Below are positions 1 through 5,122 of a stretch of 8,214 bases of DNA, in pieces. Under the pieces are notes generated by a model. The model made no database searches. It was not told the DNA's origin and saw only the letters and a list, made by a program, of their open reading frames with translations. How positions within the stretch are numbered: position 1 is the first letter of the stretch; every line of letters begins with the position of its first letter. The DNA comes from Chloroflexota bacterium (GTDB lineage Bacteria > Chloroflexota > Dehalococcoidia > Lucifugimonadales > JADFKI01): contig JAGGDZ010000120.1 in NCBI GenBank assembly GCA_024648655.1, positions 1-8,214 of the forward strand. Direction: 5' to 3'. The translations under genes and the position numbers were made by a program.

Positions 1-527
1 CGCGCTCCATCAATCGCGCATGGGACGTTCACACAGACAGACCGCTGTATTGGAGCAAGACGCGTCAGTTGGTCATGGCGCTTCTGACGGGCCTGATGTT
101 TCTATTCTCCACCAGCATCTCCACCTTTCTGAGAATATATGAGCGGATTGCATATTTGGATTTTCCGTATGCAGAAATGCTGGTCAGGACCAGCAGCGTA
201 GTCATTCTTTACGTAAGTTCCTTCGTGTTGATTCTCGCGGTTTTCCTAATGCTCTATAAGTTCGTGCCAAATACCAAAACGTACTGGCGGTACATTTGGA
301 TCGGTGCAATTGTGGCAGCAGCGCTGTTCGAAACGACGAAGAATCTGTTCATCTGGTATTTGAACACTTTCACGAATTTCGGCAGCGTATATGGAACGCT
401 CGCCTCCGTTGTTGTGCTTCTACTCTGGACGTATTTGAGTGGCTTGATTCTCATCCTGGGCGCAGAGTTAAGCTCGGAATATGGACGTATCCGGCGCGGC
501 ACCGAGCGCGGCATGCTGCTGAGTTAA
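1..527 (+). CDS. YihY/virulence factor BrkB family membrane protein, C-terminal part (5' end outside window)
   Basis: The open frame (third frame, first whole codon at base 3) runs in from the left edge without an internal start that makes sense, so the gene is truncated by the window; 174 residues are visible. The residues before the first visible TTG/ATG already match the family (a NRAWDV stretch at about 4-9, then RPLYW), so base 69 is not the true start. At least four hydrophobic segments are visible, at about residues 25-44, 65-87, 98-120 and 132-153, and the segment beginning GSVYGTLASVVVLLLW and ending LILGAEL is characteristic of YihY/BrkB proteins. These are polytopic inner-membrane proteins, usually with six helices. 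The family was once labelled ribonuclease BN in error, and its biochemical role is unsettled. The protein ends in a short basic tail (YGRIRRG). The next gene starts 46 bases later on the same strand, with no clear terminator between. The family call is secure; the function is not. Confidence 0.88.
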   Translation, partial: RSINRAWDVHTDRPLYWSKTRQLVMALLTGLMFLFSTSISTFLRIYERIAYLDFPYAEMLVRTSSVVILYVSSFVLILAVFLMLYKFVPNTKTYWRYIWIGAIVAAALFETTKNLFIWYLNTFTNFGSVYGTLASVVVLLLWTYLSGLILILGAELSSEYGRIRRGTERGMLLS

Positions 528-573
528 CGCCAACCGCTTGTGTTGACCACCGCAAGGTCTGTACACTTGCGCT

Positions 574-1941
574 ATGCGAATCTCGGTTGACACTATCCGC
601 TCGCCCGCCGATGTGGTGGGCATGGTGCGTGGCGTGTTTTACGGCTGGTGGCTAGTAGGCATCGCCGTTGTGCTGCTGACGCTGATGGCGCTGTCGGTAT
701 TCCAAGGGCTGGGCACATTTCTGGTGGCATTGCAACGGGAATTCGGTTGGAGCCGCACTGTGCTATCGGGCGCATTCTCTCTGTCGCGCGCTCAGGGAGC
801 CGTCATTGGCCCTATTGAGGGCTGGCTCATCGACAAGGTGGGCAACCGGCGCATGATACTGTTCGGATACCTGCTGATGGCGTTCGGCTTCCTGATGTTC
901 TCTCAGGTCGGCAACAGTGCGTTTTGGGACGTGGGGGTGTTCAGGCTGGAGAGCGGAGTTTGGCAATTTTATATCGCGTTCATCACGATCAGCCTGGGGT
1001 CCGGTGTGGGCGGCTGGCTGGCAATCATGGCGCTTTTGAACAACTGGTTCGTGCGGCAGCGTTCGCTTGCTATTGCCACTTCGATGTCAGGCATTCACCT
1101 GGGAGGGCTGCTGGTGCCGGTGCTTGCGCTTGGAATCGAGTTGTACGGATTTCGCTTGACAACCTTTGGTATTGCCATCTTTCTGTGCGCATTGATTCTA
1201 CCGGTCTTCACCTTATTGCGCGACAGGCCTGAAGACATGGGACTGCTGCCCGACGGCGGTCGTGCCGGTTCGAGGCATCCGTCTGAAAGAAGCGCGGCGC
1301 AGAACGCGTCAGCCGACGACGAGCCGGAGTTCACGGCGATGCAGGCGCTCAGGACGCGCGCATTCTGGATTCTAACGATTGTTCACATGTCGTCCAGCGT
1401 GTCGATTGTGACTCTGGCGCTGCATCTCGCGCCTAAACTGACGGACATGGGGATGTCGCTCAGTGGCGCGGGCACCATCGTTCTGATTTACACGATTCTT
1501 GCGCTGCCGACTCAGTTCGTAGCCGGATGGCTCGCCGACAGGATGCCCAAGCCGCCACTGATTTTCTTCTTCATATTCTTGCAAGGCATCGCAATTATGC
1601 TGGTGGCGGTGACGGACCAGATATTCATGGCGCTTATTTTCGCCATAATGTATGGCATCGGATTCGGAGGCCGCATTCCGCTCCTTACATCCATTCGGGG
1701 AGAATACTTCGGGCGCAAGGCGTTTGCCACTATTATGGGGCTGTCGCAGATGCCGAACAATATCTGCATGATATTCGCGCCTCTGTTCGCCGGTTTCATG
1801 TTCGATACTACGGGAACATACTTCATACCGTTCGCGTTTTTCGGCTTGCTTAATGTGCTTGGCGCGTTCCTGATGCTCACCGTGAAGCGTCCGCAGGTGC
1901 AGGAAACCACACCGGCGCCTGCGGCGCAGACTGCCGACTAG
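574..1941 (+). CDS. MFS transporter, monocarboxylate/oxalate-formate antiporter-like
   Basis: A 455-residue polytopic membrane protein with the length and pattern of a 12-helix major facilitator. The N-terminal block FYGWWLVGIAVV (about 22-33), QREFGWSRT (54-62) and GPIEGWLIDKVGNRRM (79-94, the MFS motif A loop between helices 2 and 3) is typical of the monocarboxylate/OFA-type branch, which moves small organic acids by proton-coupled or exchange transport. A hydrophilic loop at about 216-255 separates the two halves; a second motif-A-like loop (GWLADRM) lies at 318-324. The loop at about 111-130 looks longer than usual. The substrate cannot be read from sequence. Two starts are possible: ATG at 574, or ATG at 622, which begins MVRGVFYGWW and fits the family N-terminus better. 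A TACACT hexamer ends 6 bases before 574 and could make that start leaderless, but it has no good -35. The HExxH gene follows after 19 bases, so they are probably co-transcribed. Confidence 0.88.
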   Translation: MRISVDTIRSPADVVGMVRGVFYGWWLVGIAVVLLTLMALSVFQGLGTFLVALQREFGWSRTVLSGAFSLSRAQGAVIGPIEGWLIDKVGNRRMILFGYLLMAFGFLMFSQVGNSAFWDVGVFRLESGVWQFYIAFITISLGSGVGGWLAIMALLNNWFVRQRSLAIATSMSGIHLGGLLVPVLALGIELYGFRLTTFGIAIFLCALILPVFTLLRDRPEDMGLLPDGGRAGSRHPSERSAAQNASADDEPEFTAMQALRTRAFWILTIVHMSSSVSIVTLALHLAPKLTDMGMSLSGAGTIVLIYTILALPTQFVAGWLADRMPKPPLIFFFIFLQGIAIMLVAVTDQIFMALIFAIMYGIGFGGRIPLLTSIRGEYFGRKAFATIMGLSQMPNNICMIFAPLFAGFMFDTTGTYFIPFAFFGLLNVLGAFLMLTVKRPQVQETTPAPAAQTAD

Positions 1942-1960
1942 ATCGTGCTGCGGAGGCGTT

Positions 1961-2668
1961 ATGAGAGTTCTGGGAGTCGAACTGCCGCACCCATTCAACG
2001 AGTTCTGGGAACGGTTTGAAGCAGAAATTCCGGTTCCTATTGAGCTCATAGAGGCGGGGCATAGCGTTGTATTCGGCGACCAAGGGGCTGACTTAAGCGC
2101 GCCGAATCTACCGGCCTGGACAGAGCTGCCAGGTGACGATCTTGCGTATCATGTGGCGCACGAGCTTTTTCACATCGTGCAGAGACAGCGCGGCTATCCG
2201 AAGACCGTCAGAGGAAGACAGCATCCCCCGAACTCCGTAGAGGCGCGCATTGGAGCCGACCTCGAAGAAATGATACTGCATCCACCGCTGGAGGATTTAC
2301 TGCGCGGGGAAATGGGCTTCAAGAATGACTTCATCCGCGAGCGTATGCTTCGAGGAGCGCTTCACGGGGTCGCCGGCAGTCCTGTGCCGGAGTACGGCAC
2401 GCCATGGTTTACGACCTGGGCAATCAGGTACTGTGAATTGCAAATCATCCTCAGCAGAGGTGAATGGATTCAGTTGCAGGAGGTGTTCACTGAGCGCAGC
2501 TCCCAAGTGGCGCGGCTGGGTGAAGAAATAATGGGAATAATGAACGAAGTGGGTTGGGGCACGCGAGAACAGGCATTACAATCGCTTGCGGGTGTGCGAG
2601 ACTCGCTTGGTTTGCAGGTGAACCAGATTGTGCTGGTGATGGACCCGGTATCAGGCGAGATATTCTGA
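1961..2668 (+). CDS. hypothetical protein with HExxH zinc-metallopeptidase motif
   Basis: A 235-residue protein of no family I recognise. A VAHELFHIV stretch at residues 65-73 contains a perfect HExxH motif (H67, E68, H71), the signature of zincin metallopeptidases: the two His bind zinc and the Glu activates water. A helix-like segment follows with acidic residues E102 and E103 (DLEEMILHP at 100-108), about 31 residues downstream; either could be the third zinc ligand of a gluzincin-type site. That is inference. There is no signal peptide or membrane segment, so it should be cytoplasmic. The C-terminal third (about 150-210) looks helical. The start is firm: GGAGG at 1952-1956 lies four bases before the ATG. 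It follows the MFS gene by 19 bases and converges on the minus-strand lipoprotein gene 27 bases after its stop. A non-catalytic metal-binding role cannot be excluded. Confidence 0.8.
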   Translation: MRVLGVELPHPFNEFWERFEAEIPVPIELIEAGHSVVFGDQGADLSAPNLPAWTELPGDDLAYHVAHELFHIVQRQRGYPKTVRGRQHPPNSVEARIGADLEEMILHPPLEDLLRGEMGFKNDFIRERMLRGALHGVAGSPVPEYGTPWFTTWAIRYCELQIILSRGEWIQLQEVFTERSSQVARLGEEIMGIMNEVGWGTREQALQSLAGVRDSLGLQVNQIVLVMDPVSGEIF

Positions 2669-2695
2669 CCGGGGGTGCACTGTTCTGCGCGACCG

Positions 2696-3007
2696 CTAAC
2701 GACAAAGTCCTTCTTGGATGTGGCGATGATAATCACCCGTAACCATGCCCGACGGAAAGACTTGCGCTTCCATATCCTCTACAGCGAATATCCAATGGTC
2801 TATTGTGGGCATCGCTTCAGCCGCTTCGATGCTGCGCAGTATGGCAGGAATGCGGGATTTCTTATGGTCGCACATGTCGCGCACTTTGGAGTCGAAGACT
2901 GCGCGCGCCTCTATCTCGGAGAAATCAGTGGACACATTGGGTGTGAGTTCAAGGCATGCCGCCGCCACAATCGGCAACAGTAGCAAAGGAACAAAGGCTC
3001 TTTTCAT
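2696..3007 (-). CDS. small putative lipoprotein, function unknown
   Basis: A 103-residue protein on the minus strand. The N-terminus is a clear secretion signal: two basic residues (K2, R3), a hydrophobic core, then VAAAC with Cys at residue 18, an acceptable though not ideal lipobox (Ala rather than Leu at -3). The mature part of about 85 residues is hydrophilic and carries two more cysteines (C45 and C102). I recognise no domain. It would be a membrane-anchored lipoprotein outside the cytoplasm or, if Cys18 is not lipidated, a secreted protein. There is no Shine-Dalgarno sequence; instead an extended -10 element ends seven bases before the ATG, pointing to a leaderless mRNA. It stands alone, converging on the HExxH gene and diverging from the SDR gene. 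Open frames exist on the opposite strand here, but they lack start signals and any recognisable sequence, and the signal peptide favours this one. Confidence 0.68.
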   Translation of the reverse strand: MKRAFVPLLLLPIVAAACLELTPNVSTDFSEIEARAVFDSKVRDMCDHKKSRIPAILRSIEAAEAMPTIDHWIFAVEDMEAQVFPSGMVTGDYHRHIQEGLCR

Positions 3008-3014
3008 GGCGCGT

Positions 3015-3023
3015 ATTGTATCA
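3015..3023 (-). promoter_or_regulatory. extended -10 promoter element for the lipoprotein gene
   Basis: On the minus strand the bases read TGATACAAT: the TGn extension followed by TACAAT, one mismatch from TATAAT. Seven bases (ACGCGCC) separate the hexamer from the ATG at 3007, so transcription should start at or next to the start codon. No convincing -35 hexamer lies 16-18 bases upstream, which extended -10 promoters tolerate. That position falls inside the 12-base tandem repeat at 3035-3058. Confidence 0.55.
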
Positions 3024-3034
3024 CGGTATTTTAG

Positions 3035-3058
3035 GCTCTAGCCATTGCTCTAGCCATT
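3035..3058. repeat. two perfect tandem copies of a 12-bp unit
   Basis: The 12-base unit GCTCTAGCCATT occurs twice without a break (3035-3046 and 3047-3058). It lies in the 185-base region between the divergent lipoprotein and SDR genes and covers the -35 region of the lipoprotein promoter. It may be a pair of regulator-binding sites or a slippage duplication; the sequence alone cannot decide. Confidence 0.6.
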
Positions 3059-3118
3059 GAATGAAGGAGAATTGGGCAGGGGTCGGATGGGAAACGACCG
3101 TTCGCAGAATAGTTGGTC

Positions 3119-3127
3119 TGTTACAAT
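3119..3127 (+). promoter_or_regulatory. extended -10 promoter element for the SDR gene
   Basis: The bases read TGTTACAAT, a TGn extension followed by TACAAT, the same hexamer as the divergent lipoprotein promoter. No good -35 is seen at normal spacing. Transcription would start near 3134, giving a leader of about 59 bases before the SDR start codon. Confidence 0.5.
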
Positions 3128-3192
3128 GCCGCTGACAAGATCTAGTCCGTGGATGTTCAGGCAGAAAACACCAAAAGATAGGAGTGACTGCA

Positions 3193-3948
3193 ATGACTCT
3201 CTCAGGCAAAGTGGCTATGGTAACCGGCTCCGGCAGAAACATAGGGCGCGCGACTGCAATCGAATTGGCGCGGCGCGGCGCGAATGTGGTTGTGAATGCG
3301 CGCAGCAATCAGGCGGAAGCCGATTCGGTAGTTGCGGAGATAAAAGGCTTGGGCAGCAGGGCAATCGCGGTTATAGCTGATGTCGGCGTACAAGAACAGG
3401 TGGACGCGATGATGGCAGATGTGATGGCTGCGTTCGGTGGAGTGGATATTCTCGTCAACAACGCCGGACTGCGCGCCGCCGACCCGATTACCGAAATGAC
3501 GTCGGAACAGTGGCGCAGTGTACTCGCGGTCAATCTGGATGGTCCGTTCTATTGCTCACAGGCGGTCATACCGGGAATGATCGAGCGCGGCTGGGGACGT
3601 ATCATCAACGTGTCCGGACTGAACGCGTTCAAGGGCAGGGCGGACTGGGCGCATGTGTGCGCCTCAAAGATGGGCGCCCTGGGGCTGACACGCGCGCTCG
3701 CAGCCGAGCTTGCGAAGCATAACATACTTGTGAACCACATTGTGCCCGGCGCATTCGATACGACGCCACCGCCAGGTCAAGCCGATGCTTTTGCGGGTCC
3801 ACCCGCGACTCGCGCTGTGGGTATTCCTGTTGGCAGACTGGGGTTGCCCGAAGAGATTGCGACCGCCTGCGCCTTTCTCGCATCCGACGAATCTTCGTTC
3901 ATAACGGGACAGACGATTCATGTGAATGGCGGCGCCTTAGCGCATTAG
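3193..3948 (+). CDS. SDR-family protein with degenerate catalytic residues
   Basis: A 251-residue classical-length short-chain dehydrogenase/reductase with a Rossmann fold. Visible elements in order: cofactor motif TGSGRNIG (11-18), the Asp-Val adenine contact (63-64), NNAG (89-92), active-site Asn114 (VNLDG), the NVSG strand (139-142), the ASK helix with Lys159, PG at 185-186, and a C-terminus ending GQTIHVNGG as in FabG-like SDRs. The active site is unusual. Ungapped alignment to the FabG pattern (Ser, then Tyr 13 residues later, then Lys four later) puts Gly142 at the catalytic Ser and Val155 at the catalytic Tyr. Ser141 and His154 are the adjacent residues; Lys159 is kept. It may be a non-canonical oxidoreductase or a nucleotide-binding protein without normal SDR chemistry; its substrate is unknown. 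The ATG at 3193 is chosen because AGGAG at 3180-3184 sits eight bases upstream; the GTG at 3184 overlaps that site. moaD follows under its own promoter. Confidence 0.88.
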   Translation: MTLSGKVAMVTGSGRNIGRATAIELARRGANVVVNARSNQAEADSVVAEIKGLGSRAIAVIADVGVQEQVDAMMADVMAAFGGVDILVNNAGLRAADPITEMTSEQWRSVLAVNLDGPFYCSQAVIPGMIERGWGRIINVSGLNAFKGRADWAHVCASKMGALGLTRALAAELAKHNILVNHIVPGAFDTTPPPGQADAFAGPPATRAVGIPVGRLGLPEEIATACAFLASDESSFITGQTIHVNGGALAH

Positions 3949-3951
3949 GCT

Positions 3952-3967
3952 TGCCGGAAGAACGGCA
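3952..3967 (+). other. short inverted repeat before the moaD promoter
   Basis: TGCCG (3952-3956) and CGGCA (3963-3967) form a five-base stem with a six-base loop, starting four bases after the SDR stop codon and ending ten bases before the extended -10 of moaD. There is no U-tract, so it is not a convincing terminator. Its place upstream of the -10 would also suit a small operator. The five-base stem could be chance. Confidence 0.3.
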
Positions 3968-3976
3968 TGATATACA

Positions 3977-3985
3977 TGATATAAT
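3977..3985 (+). promoter_or_regulatory. extended -10 promoter element for moaD-moaE
   Basis: The bases read TGATATAAT: TGn followed by a perfect TATAAT. Transcription would start at about 3992-3994, which coincides with the ATG at 3994 (eight bases after the hexamer). If translation starts instead at TTG 4018, the leader is about 25 bases and contains a GGAAGG ribosome-binding site at 4005-4010. No strong -35 is visible. Confidence 0.6.
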
Positions 3986-3993
3986 TGTAGTGG

Positions 3994-4263
3994 ATGGTCA
4001 TTGTGGAAGGTTGCGGGTTGAAAGTCAAGGTAAAGTTGTTTGCCAGCTACAAAGAGAAGGCGGGAACATCGGACATCGAGATGAGCCTGTCGGATGGGGC
4101 AACCGTGTCGGATGCGGCATCGGAGTTGTTGCGTCTTTACCCCGCTATTTCCGGAGACAGCTCGCGATTGATGATCGCGGTGAATGAAGAGTATCAAGAG
4201 CACGACCATCCTCTCGCCGACAACGATGAAGTAGCGTTCATTCCGCCGGTAAGTGGGGGCTGA
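3994..4263 (+). CDS. moaD: molybdopterin synthase sulfur carrier subunit MoaD
   Basis: A small ubiquitin-like protein of 89 residues (81 from the alternative start). MoaD carries a thiocarboxylate on its terminal glycine and donates the sulfur that MoaE inserts into precursor Z (cyclic pyranopterin monophosphate) to form molybdopterin, in the cytoplasm. Diagnostic features are the first strand KVKVKLFASYKEKAG (10-24), a middle helix ending LLRLYP, the segment LADNDEVAFIPPVSGG, and the C-terminal Gly-Gly. Two starts are credible. The ATG at 3994 sits eight bases after a perfect extended -10 and would be leaderless. The TTG at 4018 has GGAAGG seven bases upstream and begins directly at the conserved first strand, so the first eight residues (MVIVEGCG) may be untranslated. 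moaE follows after 37 bases in the same operon. Confidence 0.9.
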   Translation: MVIVEGCGLKVKVKLFASYKEKAGTSDIEMSLSDGATVSDAASELLRLYPAISGDSSRLMIAVNEEYQEHDHPLADNDEVAFIPPVSGG

Positions 4264-4300
4264 CGGGAACGATGGACAGGATAGATAGGATGTGTGCGTG

Positions 4301-4762
4301 ATGGCGACGATTACGATTACGAATGAGCCACTCTGTCCCGAAGCGATAACCGACGGCGTGAAGCAAGACGGCAATGGCGCGGTTGTTACATTTCTGGGAT
4401 CGACTCTTGACTCTACTGCGGATCGTAGGGTGCTTTACCTTGAGTACGAAGCGTACAGGCCGATGGCGGACAACCAACTGGCACGGATCGCGGACGAAAT
4501 CAGTGAGCGATGGGGCATCACTGATGTAGCCATATCTCACCGGCTTGGAAGACTGGAGATTGGCGATCTCAGCTTAGTGGTTGCGGTAGCGTCGCCACAT
4601 CGCAGGGAGGCATTCGAGGCGAGCGCTTACGCAATCGACCGCATCAAACAGATTGTGCCTATCTGGAAGAAGGAATTCTTTGAGGGTGGTGAGGTCTGGG
4701 TCGGCAGCCAGGAGGACGAATGCGCCAAGCAGAGCAGTGAGGTCGCGGTTGGCGGCTCGTAG
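4301..4762 (+). CDS. moaE: molybdopterin synthase catalytic subunit MoaE
   Basis: A 153-residue MoaE, the catalytic partner of MoaD; the heterotetramer converts cyclic pyranopterin monophosphate to molybdopterin. Family blocks seen: GAVVTFLG (26-33), LEYEAYRPMA (47-56), SHRLGRLEIGD (79-89), VAVASPHRREAFEA (94-107), YAIDRIK (110-116) and PIWKKE (120-125). Using E. coli numbering minus three, the active-site residues His103, Arg104, Lys119 and Lys126 are kept as His100, Arg101, Lys116 and Lys123. The exception is E. coli Arg39: the usual TVRD/TTRD reads STLD here, with Leu36. The 28 residues after PIWKKE hold GGEVWVGS and a short polar tail. The ATG at 4301 is ten bases after AGGA (4287-4290); GTG at 4298, seven bases after it, would add one residue. 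GTG at 4292 is too close to that site. It is co-transcribed with moaD. Confidence 0.92.
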   Translation: MATITITNEPLCPEAITDGVKQDGNGAVVTFLGSTLDSTADRRVLYLEYEAYRPMADNQLARIADEISERWGITDVAISHRLGRLEIGDLSLVVAVASPHRREAFEASAYAIDRIKQIVPIWKKEFFEGGEVWVGSQEDECAKQSSEVAVGGS

Positions 4763-4790
4763 TCCGGATCGGCTCATCCGACGGTCGAGC
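4755..4790 (+). other. nested inverted repeats at the end of moaE, possible weak terminator
   Basis: GCTCG (4755-4759, at the end of moaE) pairs with CGAGC (4786-4790), enclosing a second hairpin CGGAT (4765-4769) with ATCCG (4776-4780). Together they make a two-tier stem-loop spanning the moaE stop codon. No U-tract follows, so intrinsic termination is doubtful. It may mark the end of the moaDE transcript or slow its decay. Confidence 0.3.
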
Positions 4791-4806
4791 ATACAGGCGG
4801 TCGCCG

Positions 4807-4828
4807 CGTAAAATTGCCGTAAAATTGC
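4807..4828. repeat. two perfect tandem copies of an 11-bp unit
   Basis: CGTAAAATTGC is repeated head to tail (4807-4817 and 4818-4828) in the moaE-tRNA intergenic region. The period of about one helical turn would place two protein contacts on the same face of the DNA, but it could equally be a slippage duplication. No gene is seen in this stretch. Confidence 0.6.
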
Positions 4829-4860
4829 GAAGTCCCATCATCATCGTGACGATTATGCGC

Positions 4861-4886
4861 GACAATTGTCAATTGGCGAACCAATT
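4861..4886. repeat. adjacent palindrome and hairpin in AT-rich intergenic DNA
   Basis: GACAATTGTC (4861-4870) is a perfect 10-base palindrome. It is followed directly by AATTGG (4871-4876), loop CGAA (4877-4880) and CCAATT (4881-4886), a perfect six-base stem with a tetraloop. CAATTG occurs twice with a seven-base period (4863 and 4870). No U-tract follows. It lies about 55 bases upstream of the tRNA promoter's -35, so an operator or a DNA structural element is possible. Confidence 0.45.
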
Positions 4887-4941
4887 TCACAGGGTTGCGT
4901 GAATTCAACTCTAATTGTTATGAAAATCACAATCATCACAG

Positions 4942-4971
4942 TTGCCAATAGTATGTGGCGTCTGTTATATT
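4942..4971 (+). promoter_or_regulatory. promoter of the tRNA-Ser gene
   Basis: A -35-like TTGCCA (4942-4947) and a -10-like TATATT (4966-4971) are 18 bases apart, and the -10 carries the TGn extension (TG at 4963-4964). Transcription would begin near 4978, about 12 bases before the mature tRNA. This is the most complete promoter in the window. It may also serve miaB and nadA by read-through. Confidence 0.6.
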
Positions 4972-4989
4972 GATTTATCAATCTGGCAA

Positions 4990-5080
4990 GGAGGGATCGC
5001 ATAGAGGTCTAGTGCGGCCGCCTGCTAAGCGGTTAGGGTTGAAAATGCCCTCATGGGTTCGAATCCCATTCCCTCCGCCA
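4990..5080 (+). tRNA. tRNA-Ser (anticodon GCU), 3' CCA encoded
   Basis: The cloverleaf can be folded by eye. The acceptor GGAGGGA (4990-4996) pairs with TCCCTCC (5070-5076), then discriminator G at 5077 and encoded CCA at 5078-5080. The anticodon stem GCCGC (5017-5021) pairs with GCGGT (5029-5033) around loop CTGCTAA, anticodon GCT at 5024-5026, reading AGC and AGU. A long variable arm (about 5034-5052, stem AGGG/CCCT) is the class II mark of serine tRNAs. The T arm is ATGGG, TTCGAAT, CCCAT. The discriminator G fits serine. A T-rich run (5081-5095, with seven consecutive T) follows the CCA and could end or weaken transcription. miaB begins 42 bases downstream. With U at position 36 this tRNA should carry t6A37 rather than the i6A37 that MiaB acts on. 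Confidence 0.96.
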
Positions 5081-5122
5081 TTTATTTATTTTTTTACCCT
5101 ACCATTGAGAAAACTTTCACAA

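Noticed and set aside
543..567. TTGACC/TACACT as a promoter for the MFS gene
   Set aside because: The spacing is 13 bases, too short for a standard promoter, and the -10 matches only four of six; kept as a remark only.
1372..2049. 225-codon open frame on the minus strand opposite the MFS gene
   Set aside because: Its product is rich in Arg, His and Gln with no domain pattern, and it lies antisense to a clear transporter; a shadow frame.
2745..3041. Plus-strand frame opposite the lipoprotein gene
   Set aside because: It has no ribosome-binding site or recognisable sequence, whereas the minus strand has a signal peptide and a promoter.
3035..3058. Tandem repeats here and at 4807-4828 as CRISPR or mobile-element ends
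   Set aside because: Each has only two abutting copies of 11-12 bases with no spacers, and no cas, transposase or integrase gene is present.
3184..3192. GTG 3184 as the SDR start
   Set aside because: It overlaps the AGGAG ribosome-binding site that serves ATG 3193.
4292..4300. GTG 4292 as the moaE start
   Set aside because: Only one base separates it from AGGA; GTG 4298 or ATG 4301 have usable spacing, and MoaE resemblance starts at MATITI.
4955..5122. Upstream extension of the miaB frame to base 4955
   Set aside because: The extra 56 codons run through the tRNA-Ser gene and its promoter; MiaB homology begins at ATG 5123.
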